In this document: piece by piece, positions 10,644 through 20,490 of the stretch
How positions within the stretch are numbered: position 1 is the stretch's first letter
Layout of the letters: each line of letters starts with the position of its first letter
Source: Acidovorax sp. CCYZU-2555
GTDB taxonomy: Bacteria > Pseudomonadota > Gammaproteobacteria > Burkholderiales > Burkholderiaceae_C
Direction of reading: 5' to 3'
Length of the DNA stretch: 55,391 nt
Assembly (NCBI RefSeq): GCF_018413525.1
Contig: NZ_JAHCDD010000036.1
Coordinates: forward strand, 1-55,391
Translations under genes and position numbers: made by a program
The notes under the pieces: model-generated
Database searches by the model: none
What the model saw: the letters and a program-made list of their open reading frames with translations, nothing else
Told to the model about the DNA's origin: nothing

Positions 10644-11078
10644 AGAACGCTTATTTACAACCTGCCATGCAGGTAATCGAAGCGTTTTCAGCGTTTCGAT
10701 CCACTTCAGGCGGCGTTGCCTTGGCAGCCCCGTCATCGGGCCGATCGCGGTCCTGATGCCCAGTTGCGCGGCTTTCGCCGCGCCCTGGATCGCCGGCAGG
10801 CAGACAGGTTTCACACCGTGTCGCGCTCCGGCGTCTTGCCTGGCTCTTGCGTGCTCTTCGCGGCACCATTCGAGCCCTTTGCATGTGCTGCGCACATGCA
10901 TTCCCGGCCTTCACCGGTCCCTTCGCGGGACTGCTGTGGCCGCTGCATCAGGTTTCGCATTCGGCTTTGGGATTCTCCGCACAGACCTTCTGGGATTTGC
11001 GCAGAGAACCCCTTGCACGCCAGCCTTTTTCGCAAAGGGCTGGACTGTATTCAATCCAACACAAGGGAGAGAGCAACA

Positions 11079-12332
11079 GTGGCCAAACAGATCACCATCG
11101 AGCATATTTTCAAGGTCTTCGGCGATGCGCCGCAGGACGCGCTGGCGCTCGTCCAGCAGGGTCTGAGCAAATCGGAAATCCTGGCGCGCACCGGCCAGTC
11201 GATCGGCGTCTTCGATGCCGATTTCCAGATCGAAGCCGGCGAGATCTTCGTCATCATGGGCCTGTCGGGCTCGGGCAAATCCACGCTGGTGCGCATGCTC
11301 AACCGGCTGATCGAGCCCACGTCCGGGCGCATCCTGGTCGACGGCACCGACATCGGCACGCTGAGCCCCAAGGAATTGCGCGCGCTGCGCCGCAAGGACA
11401 TCTCCATGGTGTTCCAGTCGTTCGCGCTGCTGCCGCATGTGAACGTGCTCGACAACACGGCCTTCGGGCTGGAGCTGGCCGGCGTGGACCGCGCCGAACG
11501 CCAGGCGCTGGCCCAGGCCGCGCTCGAGCAGGTGGGCCTCGCAGGCTGGGGCGCAAGCTACCCCGACGAGCTGTCGGGCGGCATGCAGCAGCGCGTGGGC
11601 CTGGCCCGGGCGCTGGCGTCCGATCCGTCCATCCTGCTGATGGACGAAGCCTTTTCGGCGCTGGACCCCATCATCCGCACCGAGATGCAATCGGAGCTGC
11701 TGCGCCTGCAGGAAGTCAAGCGCCGCACCATCATCTTCATTTCGCACGACCTCGACGAAGCCATGCGCATCGGCGACCGCATCGCGATCATGAAGGACGG
11801 CCAGGTGATACAGGTGGGCACGCCCGATGAAATCCTGCGCAACCCCGCCAACGACTACGTGCGCCACTTCATCCGCGGCGTCGATGCGGCGGCGGTGTTC
11901 AAGGCCGGCGACATCGCGCGCCGCGCGCTGACCATCGTCAACGAGCACAGCGACCGCGGCTGCCGTCCGGCGCTGCGCGCCATCGAGGAATCGGACCGCG
12001 ACTTCGCCTATGTGCTGAGCCCGCGCCAGCGCTATCTGGGCACGGTGTCGGCCGACTCGCTGCGCAGCGCGCTGCAAGGCCATGTGGGCACGCTGGGCCT
12101 GCAGCATGCCTATCTCGACAACGTGTCGTCGATCGCGGTCGACGCGCCTGTCGCCAACCTGTTCGGCCAGGTCGCGTCCGCGCCCTGCGCGCTGCCCGTG
12201 GTCCAGAGCGACGGCCGCTTCGCGGGCGTGATCAGCAAGACCATGCTGCTCAAGTTCCTCGACCGCGATACGCCGCCCGTGCCGCCCAGCCCGCCCACGC
12301 CGCCTGAAACACTGACCGGGAGCGCCGCATGA
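11079..12332 (+). CDS. proV: Glycine betaine/proline ABC transporter ATP-binding protein
   Basis: ATPase of an osmoprotectant importer, 417 residues. The ABC domain has Walker [11 protein letters not shown] near residue 65, a Q-loop at [10 protein letters not shown], the signature [15 protein letters not shown] and Walker [14 protein letters not shown]. The C-terminal 130 residues form a tandem CBS pair of the kind that senses ionic strength in this family. The start is a GTG at 11079 preceded by AAGGGAGA. The far longer upstream frame has no support. The stop overlaps the proW ATG (ATGA), so translation is coupled. Transcription most likely begins at the strong promoter near 10650. Confidence 0.95.
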   Translation: MAKQITIEHIFKVFGDAPQDALALVQQGLSKSEILARTGQSIGVFDADFQIEAGEIFVIMGLSGSGKSTLVRMLNRLIEPTSGRILVDGTDIGTLSPKELRALRRKDISMVFQSFALLPHVNVLDNTAFGLELAGVDRAERQALAQAALEQVGLAGWGASYPDELSGGMQQRVGLARALASDPSILLMDEAFSALDPIIRTEMQSELLRLQEVKRRTIIFISHDLDEAMRIGDRIAIMKDGQVIQVGTPDEILRNPANDYVRHFIRGVDAAAVFKAGDIARRALTIVNEHSDRGCRPALRAIEESDRDFAYVLSPRQRYLGTVSADSLRSALQGHVGTLGLQHAYLDNVSSIAVDAPVANLFGQVASAPCALPVVQSDGRFAGVISKTMLLKFLDRDTPPVPPSPPTPPETLTGSAA

Positions 12333-13621
12333 ACAGCACCGCAATGAACCCCACCTCCACCCCCAGCGTGCAGCTGGCCCAGGTCAGCACCGATGCCCTC
12401 GATGCCACCACCATGGACAGCTCCGCCCTGCCAGACGTGCCGTGGGAAAGCACCCTCAGCGCCCCGGATGCAGCCGTCCCATCGGTCTCATCCGACCCCT
12501 GGACCATGGGCAACAGCGGCCTGCTCGAAGCCGGCGATACCAGCTGGCTCGACGGCCCGCGCCTCGCAACCGATGCCGCGGCCAATTTGGCCCAGACCGG
12601 CGCCGACGCGCCTTCCGCGAGCCTGTCGCAGCTGCTTGACGTACAGCACTGGGTGGCCGACTCGGCCCAGATCCAGGACAGCATCAACCACGGCCTCGAA
12701 TGGGTGGTCACGCATTTCCGGCCGTTCTTCCAGACGGTGCGCGCGCCCATCGATGCCACGCTGACCGGCGTGGAAAGCCTGCTGACCAGCGTGCCGTCGA
12801 TGGTGATGATCGCCCTCATGGTGCTGCTGGCCTGGCAGTTCGCGGGCCGGGCGATTGCCATCGGCACGCTGGTCTCGCTGGCCGTCGTCGCGCTGCTGGG
12901 CATCTGGCCCGAAGCCATGGTCACGCTGTCGCTGGTGCTTACTTCGCTGGCCTTCTGTATTCTCATCGGCCTGCCCGTGGGCATTGCCTTGGCCGCAAGC
13001 GACCGCGCCCAGCGCTGGACGCGGCCGTTCCTCGACGCGATGCAGACCACGCCGGCCTTCGTCTACCTCGTGCCCGTGGTGATGCTGTTCGGCATCGGCA
13101 ACGTGCCCGGCGTGATCGTGACCATCGTGTTCGCGCTGCCGCCGCTGATCCGCCTGACCAACCTGGGCATACGCCAGGTGCGTCCCGACCTGATCGAAGC
13201 CAGCCGCGCCTATGGCGCCTCGCCCATGCAGATGCTGTTCAAGGTGCAGCTGCCGCTGGCCATGCCGTCCATCATGGCCGGCATCAACCAGGCGCTGATG
13301 CTGTCGCTGTCAATGGTGGTGATCGCTTCTATGATCGCCGTCGGCGGCCTGGGTCAGATGGTGCTGCGCGGCATCGGTCGCCTCGACATGGGCCTGGCCA
13401 CCGTGGGCGGCCTGGGCATCGTGCTGCTGGCGATTGCGCTGGACCGCATCACCCAGGCCATGGGCAAGCCCCAGCGCGGCGGCGTGCGCTGGTCGCAGCG
13501 CGGCCCGCTGGGCTGGCTGCTGCGCAGCCGCCGTGCGCGCCCCGTGGAGGCTCCTGCCCCTGCGCCCGCGACGTCGGCCAGCGCGCCGACCGCTCCCGTG
13601 GCCACCACCGCCAGCGCCTGA
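12329..13621 (+). CDS. proW: Glycine betaine/proline ABC transporter permease
   Basis: Inner-membrane subunit of the betaine importer, 430 residues. About the first 140 residues are hydrophilic and low in complexity (many Ser, Thr, Asp and Ala). They form an N-terminal tail longer than the roughly 100-residue tail of E. coli ProW. The membrane part follows, with the permease coupling-loop region around [26 protein letters not shown] near residue 290. The C-terminus is Pro/Ala-rich. It overlaps proV by four bases and is followed 84 bp later by the binding-protein gene. Apart from the extended tail nothing is unusual. Confidence 0.93.
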   Translation: MNSTAMNPTSTPSVQLAQVSTDALDATTMDSSALPDVPWESTLSAPDAAVPSVSSDPWTMGNSGLLEAGDTSWLDGPRLATDAAANLAQTGADAPSASLSQLLDVQHWVADSAQIQDSINHGLEWVVTHFRPFFQTVRAPIDATLTGVESLLTSVPSMVMIALMVLLAWQFAGRAIAIGTLVSLAVVALLGIWPEAMVTLSLVLTSLAFCILIGLPVGIALAASDRAQRWTRPFLDAMQTTPAFVYLVPVVMLFGIGNVPGVIVTIVFALPPLIRLTNLGIRQVRPDLIEASRAYGASPMQMLFKVQLPLAMPSIMAGINQALMLSLSMVVIASMIAVGGLGQMVLRGIGRLDMGLATVGGLGIVLLAIALDRITQAMGKPQRGGVRWSQRGPLGWLLRSRRARPVEAPAPAPATSASAPTAPVATTASA

Positions 13622-13705
13622 AATCCGGCGCGCCGCCAGCCCATGGCCTGCGCGCCATGGCGGCCCGGCCCTGCCCGGGCCCTTCACCGAATACAGGAAA
13701 TCCAC

Positions 13706-14719
13706 ATGTCCCATTCCCCCTCCCACCTGCGCCGCGCGCTGCTGGCCGCCTGCCTTGCCGGCTTCAGCCTGATGGCCGGCGCGCAGAACCTGACTCCCGG
13801 CAAGGGCGTCAAGGTCTTCCCGCTCAAGAGCTCGATCGCCGAGGAAAACTTCCAGACCCAGCTGGTCGTCAAGGCCTTGCAGCAGCTGGGCTACGACGTG
13901 CAGCCCGTGCAGGAAGTCGAGTACCCCACGGCCCATCTGGCGATCGCCAACGGCGATGCGACGTTCATGGCCAGCCATTGGGTACCGCTGCATGAAGGCT
14001 TCTACAAGAACGCCGGCGGCGATGACAAGCTCACGCGCAAGGGCACATACGCCGACGGCGCCATCCAGGGCTACCTGATCGACAAGAAGACGGCCGACCA
14101 GTACGGCATCACCCAGCTCAGCCAGCTCGAGGACCCGAAGCTCGCCGCGCTGTTCGACGCCAATGGCGATGGCAAGGCCGACCTCACGGGCTGCACGCCG
14201 GGCTGGGGCTGCGAAGCCGCGATCGAGCACCAGCTCGATGCCTTCAAGCTGCGCGGCACGGTCACGCACCAGCAGGGCACCTACTCGGCGCTGATCGCCG
14301 ACACCATCTCGCGCTACAAGGCCGGCAAGCCCGTGCTGTACTACACCTGGACCCCGTTCTGGGTCAGCGCCCAGCTCAAGCCCGGCACCGACGTGATGTG
14401 GCTCGAAGTGCCGTTCAGTGCCACGCCTGGCGCGCAAGGCGGCGAAGACACCAAGCTGCCCAATGGCAAGAACTACGGTTTCGCGCCCAACACCCAGCAC
14501 ATCCTGGCCAACAAGCAGTGGGCGCTGAAGAACCCGGCCGCGGGCAAGCTGTTCGAGATCATGCAACTGCCGATCAACGACATCAACGCGGAAAACAACC
14601 GCATGTTCCTCGGCGAGAACAAGCCGGCCGATATCGAGCGCCATGTCGCGGGCTGGATAGACGCGCACCGGACCACCTTCAACGGCTGGCTCGACCAGGC
14701 ACGCGCAGCGGCGCGATAA
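13706..14719 (+). CDS. proX: Glycine betaine/proline ABC transporter substrate-binding protein
   Basis: Periplasmic receptor of the betaine importer, 337 residues. The signal peptide runs to about residue 27, with cleavage probably after SLMAGA. The mature protein has features of the ProX family: [52 protein letters not shown] and [14 protein letters not shown]. Its tryptophans supply the aromatic cage for the quaternary ammonium. The start MSHSPS was chosen over the longer frame because CAGGA lies 8 bases upstream and the signal peptide then begins properly. It is the last transporter gene of the proVWX unit, and the next gene is 113 bp on. Confidence 0.95.
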   Translation: MSHSPSHLRRALLAACLAGFSLMAGAQNLTPGKGVKVFPLKSSIAEENFQTQLVVKALQQLGYDVQPVQEVEYPTAHLAIANGDATFMASHWVPLHEGFYKNAGGDDKLTRKGTYADGAIQGYLIDKKTADQYGITQLSQLEDPKLAALFDANGDGKADLTGCTPGWGCEAAIEHQLDAFKLRGTVTHQQGTYSALIADTISRYKAGKPVLYYTWTPFWVSAQLKPGTDVMWLEVPFSATPGAQGGEDTKLPNGKNYGFAPNTQHILANKQWALKNPAAGKLFEIMQLPINDINAENNRMFLGENKPADIERHVAGWIDAHRTTFNGWLDQARAAAR

Positions 14720-14832
14720 CCACGCCTGGCGCATTGCCTTGCGCGGCGGTGTGCCGGACGCAGCCCTACACTGACCCGTAACGATTGCCATGCGCCTGCA
14801 CGCGCTGGCATTCCCGGGAAAGGATGTTCGGC

Positions 14833-16362
14833 ATGCGCAATCTTTTGTTGGGCGGCGAAGTCGCCAGCCCCGAAGCCGCGCCCGCGAGCGCGGAGGATTC
14901 CCCCCAGACGCAGCCCGTGCTGGCCGCGGACGACACCACCGCCCATTGCGAGATCGCCATCGTCGGCGGCGGCGTCGCGGGCCTGCACACGGCCTTGCGC
15001 CTGGCCACGCGCCACGGCCCGCGCATCTGCCTGTTCGAGCAGGACGAACGCCTGGGCGGGCGCGTCTCCGACATCCCCGCGTCGGAAGAACACAGCGAAG
15101 GCCCGTTCATCCAGCTCGGCGCGCGGCGCATCATGGAAGGCCAGAGCGTTCTGGTGGAACTGGCCAGGGAACTGGGCATCGCGCTGCAGAAACCTGAAAT
15201 GCTCGAAGAGCTGGGTTTCACGCGCGGCATGTACGCGACCAGCAACGACGACTTCATCCGCGTGTTTCCCGGCCTCGATGTAGACCGCGGCCGCGGCGGC
15301 TATGAAGTCCAGCTCTACGACCGGCTGCTCAACGGCCCCGAGCGCGCCCATGTCGACCGCTACCCCAATCTGCGCGCCTATGCCGAGAAAGTCATAGGTA
15401 CCGAAGGCTGCGCTTTCCTGCACGATACCTACCGTTTTCGCGCCGATCACGAATACGACCTCAACGCCAAGGCCTACCTCGACTACCTCGACGAAGAGAA
15501 CGACGCCGGCGCCATCTGCCCCAGCGGTCATTGCCAGAGCCTGTACCCCGTGGGCGGCATGTCGGCCTATACGCGCGCCATGGAGCAGCGCGCGCGCGAC
15601 CTGGGCGTGCAGATCAACCTGTCCGAGCCCGTGCTGTCGATCGAGAAATCCCCGACCGGCTACCTGCTCAAGACCGCGCGCCGCGCGCTCACCGCACGCA
15701 CGCTGGTGCTGGCCTTGCCGCCGGTCGCGCTGCAGCAGGTGCGCGGCGACCTGATGGAAAAAATCTGTACCCAGCCCGAGTTCCAGGCGCTGGTCGGCGT
15801 GCGCGTGACCACCATCACCCAGTGGTACGCCGAGCCCTGGTGGCGCGGCATTGTCACGCCGGCCGGCCGCCATGTCTGGCGCGCCTGGACCACGGGACAT
15901 TGCATCAACTCGGTCGAAATTCCGCTCGAAGCCTACGCCGCGCCGCAGAACGCGATACGCGTGGTCTACAACGACCAGTCCGACTGCGCCAACCTCTGGG
16001 CAAAGCTGGCCCAGGGGCCTATCGAAGCGCTCGAAAAGGAAGTGGCCATAGGCCTGAACCACCTGTTCGCCGACAACGGCGTGACGCGCCCCGTGACCAT
16101 AGGGCCGCCGAGCAAGACCGTGTTCCGCGAATGGCCCGATGCCTGGTATTACCTGCGCGCCGGCAACCAGTTCACCAACCACGACATCTACCAGTGGGCC
16201 GTGCAGCCGCTGCCCGGCGAAGACATCGCGCTGGTCAGCGACGGCTACAACCCGCAGCGCTCGGGCTGGGCCGACGCCGCCTACAAGTCATCGATCCATT
16301 ATCTCAACCAGCGCTTCGACATGGGGCTGCCGGGGCTGGGGCGCATTGCGCGCCGGCACTGA
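14833..16362 (+). CDS. FAD-dependent amine-oxidase-like flavoprotein
   Basis: A 509-residue flavoenzyme of the monoamine oxidase/protoporphyrinogen oxidase superfamily. The dinucleotide-binding motif IVGGGVAGLHTALRLA lies near residue 43, followed by FEQDERLGGR, the usual FAD ribose-binding segment. A second FAD contact is expected in the C-terminal LVSDGYNPQRSGWADAAYKSS. The substrate is unknown. The position after proVWX suggests an amine or quaternary-amine compound, but the 113 bp gap does not prove an operon. The start at 14833 (MRNLLLGG) has GGGAAAGG nine bases upstream; the ATG at 14824 is a possible alternative. No signal peptide is visible, so it is probably cytoplasmic. Confidence 0.8.
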   Translation: MRNLLLGGEVASPEAAPASAEDSPQTQPVLAADDTTAHCEIAIVGGGVAGLHTALRLATRHGPRICLFEQDERLGGRVSDIPASEEHSEGPFIQLGARRIMEGQSVLVELARELGIALQKPEMLEELGFTRGMYATSNDDFIRVFPGLDVDRGRGGYEVQLYDRLLNGPERAHVDRYPNLRAYAEKVIGTEGCAFLHDTYRFRADHEYDLNAKAYLDYLDEENDAGAICPSGHCQSLYPVGGMSAYTRAMEQRARDLGVQINLSEPVLSIEKSPTGYLLKTARRALTARTLVLALPPVALQQVRGDLMEKICTQPEFQALVGVRVTTITQWYAEPWWRGIVTPAGRHVWRAWTTGHCINSVEIPLEAYAAPQNAIRVVYNDQSDCANLWAKLAQGPIEALEKEVAIGLNHLFADNGVTRPVTIGPPSKTVFREWPDAWYYLRAGNQFTNHDIYQWAVQPLPGEDIALVSDGYNPQRSGWADAAYKSSIHYLNQRFDMGLPGLGRIARRH

Positions 16363-16373
16363 CCCCCTCGCCA

Positions 16374-16844
16374 TTACCAGGCCGCGCAGGAAGTCTGGCT
16401 GGACATGGAGACAAAGCGTTCGACCAGCAACACCAGCTCCTTGGCATTCGCCGAGGGCGGCATGTCGGTGCGCGCGCGCTGCACCCAGCGGCCCTGCACT
16501 TCGACCCACAGCGGCGCGCCCGGCGCGGACCGGCTCGCCAGATAGGCGGATTCGAGCAGCGCGCTGTCGCCCGACTGAGCTACCGGCATTTCAGCGCCCG
16601 TGCGGCATTCGGTGAAGCGTCCGGTTTCGGCATTCTGGCGGTAGATGCCCTGCCAGGTTTCAGTGCGCTCGGTGGCCTGCAGCGCGGCCGGCGCGACGGC
16701 CGGCGCGGGCGCTGCCTTGGGCGCGGAAATCCAGCTGGGCATCGAGGGCATGGACGGCATGCGCAGGTTGCCGACATAGGAGCAGCCAGATAGGGTCACG
16801 ACGGCAGACAGCATTGCAGCCGTGCGCAAGGATAGAAAATCCAT
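16374..16844 (-). CDS. Putative outer-membrane lipoprotein
   Basis: A 156-residue lipoprotein of unknown role. The signal peptide ends in the lipobox LSGC, with Cys21 the lipidation site. A linker with a MPSMPSMPSW repeat and an Ala/Pro-rich stretch follows to about residue 60. The C-terminal domain has the pattern YRQNAETGRFTECRTG then LWVEVQGRWVQ. This loosely resembles the small beta domain of uncharacterised COG3650-type and NlpE-like lipoproteins; the resemblance is weak. The start was set at 16844 because the longer frame upstream is rich in repeat-derived sequence. It is convergent with the flavoprotein gene, with 11 bp between their ends. Confidence 0.7.
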   Translation of the reverse strand: MDFLSLRTAAMLSAVVTLSGCSYVGNLRMPSMPSMPSWISAPKAAPAPAVAPAALQATERTETWQGIYRQNAETGRFTECRTGAEMPVAQSGDSALLESAYLASRSAPGAPLWVEVQGRWVQRARTDMPPSANAKELVLLVERFVSMSSQTSCAAW

Positions 16845-17197
16845 GAAAAATTCTTTCGCTGGGGAGCGGGAACAAGGGCTGCACCTTAGCAGACCCAGGA
16901 CCAGCGTCTTGGCTCGAAACAGAGCGTTATCCGTCAATTCATCGACAGCCGCGGGACGATCAAGAAACAGATTTTTGCAAATCAAATCAAAGGCTTGAAT
17001 GACACTTGATTTGAGCCAACAGCAGCTCACCCCGACCCAATCGTTGGTGGTGAGCCTGTCGAACCATGAACGGCCCATCCTCATGCCTTGAGCGCAGGCA
17101 GTTCATCCTTGGACGCGGTCGGCCAGGCCAGCCCAGAACGAGCGTATTGCCCGCTCGCCCCAGGTGACACGCCCTAGAACGACCGCCGCCGCCAGGC
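16845..17197. other. Gene-free stretch with inverted repeat and dispersed repeat
   Basis: No gene is supported in these 353 bases, which lie between fumC and the lipoprotein gene, both on the minus strand. It contains a perfect nine-base inverted repeat, TCAAATCAA (16982-16990) and TTGATTTGA (17006-17014), in an AT-rich patch, and an inverted copy of the dispersed TTCGACAGGCTCA repeat. The lipoprotein promoter should lie in its lower-coordinate half. Confidence 0.55.
17041..17073 (-). repeat. Dispersed repeat, TTCGACAGGCTCA family, copy 2
   Basis: Read on the minus strand it begins CCGTTCATGGTTCGACAGGC and matches copy 1 at 4222-4256 at nearly every base. The two copies are 12.8 kb apart in opposite orientations, both in spacers. 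Confidence 0.75.
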
Positions 17198-18595
17198 TCA
17201 GAGCGTGCCCACCATCTGGCTGGGCACGACCCAGGCGTCGAACTGCTCGCCCGTGAGGTGACCGCTGGCCACCGCGGCTTCGCGCAGGCTGGAACCTTCG
17301 CGGTGGGCCTTCTTGGCGATGTAAGCGGCCTTGTCGTAGCCGATGTGCGGGTTCAGCGCGGTCACCAGCATCAGCGAGCGCTGCACCAGTTCGGCGATGC
17401 GGTCTTCATTGGGCGTGATGCCCACGGCGCAATGGTCGTTGAAGCTGCGCATGCCGTCGGCCAGCAGGCGCACGCTCTGCAGGAAGTTGTGCGCGACCAT
17501 GGGGCGGAACACATTGAGTTCGAAGTTGCCCGAGGCGCCGCCGATGTTGATCGCCACGTCGTTGCCCATGACCTGGGCCGCGAGCATGGTCAGCGCTTCG
17601 CTCTGCGTGGGGTTGACCTTGCCCGGCATGATGGACGAGCCTGGCTCGTTCTCGGGAATGCTCAACTCGCCAATGCCGCTGCGCGGGCCGCTGGCCAGCC
17701 AGCGCACGTCGTTGGCGATCTTGGTGAGGCTTGCCGCCAGGGTCTTGAGCGCGCCGTGCCCGTGCACCAGCGCGTCGACGCTGGCCAGCGCCTCGAACTT
17801 GTTGGGCGCGGTGACGAACGGCAGGCCCGTGAGGCGCGCGAGTTCGGCCGCGACCGCGACGGCGTAGCCCGCGGGCGCGTTCAGGCCCGTGCCCACGGCC
17901 GTGCCGCCGAGCGCGAGTTCGCACAGGTGGGGCAGCGCGGCCTGCACATGGGCCTGGCCATGCCTGAGCTGGGCGACATAGCCCGAGAATTCCTGGCCCA
18001 GCGTGAGCGGCGTGGCGTCCTGCAGATGCGTGCGGCCGATCTTGATGATGTCGGCAAACGCTTCGGACTTCTCGGCCAGCGTGGCCTGCAGCTTCGCCGC
18101 CGACGGCAGCAGCCGCTCGACCAGCGCCTGCACCGCGGCCACATGCATGGCCGTGGGGAACACGTCGTTGCTCGACTGGCTCTTGTTCACATCGTCGTTG
18201 GGGTGGACCAGCCGGCCTTCGCCGCGCTCGCCGCCCAGCAGTTCGCTGGCGCGATTGGCCAGCACCTCGTTGACGTTCATGTTGCTCTGCGTGCCCGAGC
18301 CGGTCTGCCAGACAACCAGCGGGAATTCCGCGTCGTGCTGGCCCGCGACCACCTCATCGGCGGCGGCGACGATGGCGTCGGCCTTCTTGGCATCGAGCAG
18401 ACCCAGCTGCTGATTGACCACGGCCGAAGCGCGCTTGACCAGGGCCAGCGCCCGGATCAGTTCGAGCGGCTGGCGCTCGCCCGAAATGTCGAAATTCTGC
18501 AGCGAACGCTGGGTTTGCGCTCCCCAGAGCCTGTCGGCCTGGACCTCGATGGGGCCGAAAGTGTCACGTTCCTGTCGCGTAGCCGGTTGCGTCAT
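17198..18595 (-). CDS. fumC: Class II fumarate hydratase
   Basis: Iron-free, oxygen-stable TCA-cycle enzyme that interconverts fumarate and malate. The 465 residues carry the superfamily signature [11 protein letters not shown] near residue 315. [16 protein letters not shown] lies near 98 and [16 protein letters not shown] near 186. The ATG at 18595 was chosen over the TTG two codons upstream because GGAG lies 8 bases before it. A Fur-box-like site lies 46-60 bases upstream, which suggests repression by iron. The neighbour across the 225 bp divergent spacer is the iron-sulfur class I fumarase, so this locus may switch between the two isoenzymes. Confidence 0.97.
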   Translation of the reverse strand: MTQPATRQERDTFGPIEVQADRLWGAQTQRSLQNFDISGERQPLELIRALALVKRASAVVNQQLGLLDAKKADAIVAAADEVVAGQHDAEFPLVVWQTGSGTQSNMNVNEVLANRASELLGGERGEGRLVHPNDDVNKSQSSNDVFPTAMHVAAVQALVERLLPSAAKLQATLAEKSEAFADIIKIGRTHLQDATPLTLGQEFSGYVAQLRHGQAHVQAALPHLCELALGGTAVGTGLNAPAGYAVAVAAELARLTGLPFVTAPNKFEALASVDALVHGHGALKTLAASLTKIANDVRWLASGPRSGIGELSIPENEPGSSIMPGKVNPTQSEALTMLAAQVMGNDVAINIGGASGNFELNVFRPMVAHNFLQSVRLLADGMRSFNDHCAVGITPNEDRIAELVQRSLMLVTALNPHIGYDKAAYIAKKAHREGSSLREAAVASGHLTGEQFDAWVVPSQMVGTL

Positions 18596-18640
18596 CCACA
18601 AGTCTCCATAAGGGTTGAATGGAAAAAATCCATCAATGAA

Positions 18641-18655
18641 TGATACCTATTCTCA
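18641..18655. promoter_or_regulatory. Fur-box-like site upstream of fumC
   Basis: TGATACCTATTCTCA fits the 7-1-7 Fur consensus TGATAATNATTATCA at 11 of the 14 defined positions, and AT-rich bases flank it. It sits 46-60 bases before the fumC start codon, where repressor binding would cover the promoter. The same pattern stands before the iron-uptake genes at 47833-47847. The site is assigned by eye. Confidence 0.55.
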
Positions 18656-18820
18656 ACGTTCCGTTTTTCGTCCACTCTGACACAAGCCCCATAGACGCGA
18701 ACGAGCCGCAATTCGGGCTGCAAGTGTTATAGAAGACTGCTGGGCCATGGGCACGCTTTGCGGTGAAGCACGGGATAATCCCGGGTTGCTGTCGATGTTC
18801 CCTTCTAGAAAAAACCCACG

Positions 18821-20374
18821 ATGACCACCACGATCCGCCAGCAGGACCTGATCGATTCGATCGCAGGCGCCCTGCAGTACATCAGCTATTACCACCCGGC
18901 CGACTACATTGCCCACCTGGCGCGCGCCTACGAACGCGAACAGAGCCCGGCGGCCAAGGACGCGATGGCCCAGATCCTGACGAACTCCAAGATGTCGGCC
19001 ATCGGTCACCGCCCCATCTGCCAGGACACCGGCATCGTCAACGTGTTCCTCAAGATCGGCATGGACGTGCGCTGGGAAGGCTTCACCGGCGGCATCGAGG
19101 ATGCAATCAATGAAGGCGTGCGCCAGGGCTACAACCACCCCGACAACACGCTGCGGGCTTCCGTGGTGGCCGACCCCCACTTCGCGCGCAAGAACACCAA
19201 GGACAACACGCCGGCCGTGATCTTCACGCAGATCGTGCCCGGCGACAAGGTCGACATCACGGTCGCGGCCAAGGGCGGCGGCTCGGAAAACAAGTCGAAG
19301 ATGATCATGATGAACCCCGGCGACAGCATTGTCGACTGGGTGCTCAAGACCATTCCGACGATGGGTGCGGGCTGGTGCCCGCCGGGCATGATCGGCATCG
19401 GCATCGGCGGCACCGCCGAGAAGGCCGTGCTGCTGGCCAAGGAAAGCCTGATGGAAGACCTGGACATGTATGAACTCCAGGCCAAGTCGCAGCGCGGCGA
19501 GAAGCTCGACCAGGTCGAGGAAATGCGCCTCGAACTGTACGAAAAGGTCAACGCACTGGGCATAGGCGCCCAGGGCCTGGGCGGCCTGTCGACCGTGCTC
19601 GACGTCAAGATCAAGATGTACGCGACGCACGCGGCTTCCAAGCCCGTGGCGATGATCCCCAACTGCGCGGCCACGCGCCACGCCCACTTCGTGATGGACG
19701 GCTCGGGCCCGGTCTACCTCGACGCGCCTTCGCTGGACCTGTGGCCCAAGGTCGAATGGGCCCCCGACACGCAAAAGAGCAAGCGTGTGGACCTGAACAA
19801 CCTGACCAAGCAGGAAGTCGCGAGCTGGAAGCCCGGCGACACGCTGCTGCTCAACGGCAAGATGCTCACCGGCCGCGACGCCGCGCACAAGCGCATCCAG
19901 GACATGCTGTCCAAGGGTGAGACGCTGCCCGTCGACTTCACCAACCGCGTGATCTATTACGTCGGCCCCGTGGACCCCGTGGGCGACGAAGCTGTGGGCC
20001 CCGCCGGCCCGACCACGGCCACGCGCATGGACTCGTTCACCAACATGATGCTCGAGCAGACGGGCCTGATCGCCATGATCGGCAAGGCCGAGCGCGGCCC
20101 GGTCGCCATCGAGGCGATCAAGCAGCACAAGAGTGCCTACCTGATGGCCGTGGGCGGCGCCGCCTACCTGGTCTCCAAGGCGATCAAGAACGCCAAGGTC
20201 GTGGGCTTTGCCGATCTGGGCATGGAAGCCATCTATGAGTTCGACGTGGTCGACATGCCCGTGACCGTGGCCGTCGATGCGGGCGGCACCAGCGCCCACA
20301 TCACCGGCCCCGCGATCTGGAAGGAACGTATCGCGACCGGCGAATTCAAGGGAATTTCCGTCGGCGCGGTCTGA
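18821..20374 (+). CDS. fumA: Class I fumarate hydratase, iron-sulfur type
   Basis: [4Fe-4S] fumarase of 517 residues. The N-terminal alpha region has the conserved IGHRPICQDTGIVNVFLK near residue 58, with one cluster cysteine, and KGGGSENKSKMIMMNPGD near 150. NCAATRHAHFVMDG near 278 carries another cysteine. The C-terminal beta region has GPAGPTTATRMDSF and AVDAGGTSAHITGP. It is the fused alpha-beta form seen in E. coli FumA/FumB. The enzyme is normally fast but oxygen- and superoxide-sensitive. It is divergent from fumC and followed by a strong terminator, so it is a single-gene unit. The ATG has no strong ribosome-binding site. Confidence 0.95.
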   Translation: MTTTIRQQDLIDSIAGALQYISYYHPADYIAHLARAYEREQSPAAKDAMAQILTNSKMSAIGHRPICQDTGIVNVFLKIGMDVRWEGFTGGIEDAINEGVRQGYNHPDNTLRASVVADPHFARKNTKDNTPAVIFTQIVPGDKVDITVAAKGGGSENKSKMIMMNPGDSIVDWVLKTIPTMGAGWCPPGMIGIGIGGTAEKAVLLAKESLMEDLDMYELQAKSQRGEKLDQVEEMRLELYEKVNALGIGAQGLGGLSTVLDVKIKMYATHAASKPVAMIPNCAATRHAHFVMDGSGPVYLDAPSLDLWPKVEWAPDTQKSKRVDLNNLTKQEVASWKPGDTLLLNGKMLTGRDAAHKRIQDMLSKGETLPVDFTNRVIYYVGPVDPVGDEAVGPAGPTTATRMDSFTNMMLEQTGLIAMIGKAERGPVAIEAIKQHKSAYLMAVGGAAYLVSKAIKNAKVVGFADLGMEAIYEFDVVDMPVTVAVDAGGTSAHITGPAIWKERIATGEFKGISVGAV

Positions 20375-20435
20375 GCCACGGGGGCCTGTGCGAGCGCAGC
20401 GGCATCCTGCATGCCTGCGCTGGACAAGGCATACT

Positions 20436-20466
20436 TGAATGCGGGCCGTTTCGGCCCGCATTTTTC
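20436..20466 (+). terminator. Rho-independent terminator after the class I fumarase
   Basis: The perfect nine-base stem ATGCGGGCC/GGCCCGCAT with loop GTTTC (20439-20461) is followed by a run of T. It lies about 65 bases after the fumarase stop and 30 bases before murI. Confidence 0.92.
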
Positions 20467-20490
20467 GTCCCGCACTCCCCGCCTTTTCCC

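Larger units (their letters stand above)
10503..11078 (+). other. Gene-free stretch: promoter and long leader of proVWX
   Basis: No convincing gene lies here; the frames that cross it lack codon bias and known motifs. It holds a terminator, then a near-consensus sigma-70 promoter at 10615-10643, leaving about 430 bases of leader before the proV start. Short perfect inverted repeats lie in that leader at 10660-10674 (ACCTGC/GCAGGT), 10881-10899 (GCATGTG/CACATGC) and 10917-10931 (GTCCC/GGGAC). The leader could carry RNA-level control, but no known riboswitch class was recognised. Confidence 0.6.

Noticed and set aside
10716..11078. Upstream extension of the proV frame
   Set aside because: The extra 121 residues are unlike any ProV N-terminus. 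The GTG at 11079 has a good ribosome-binding site and begins the conserved protein.
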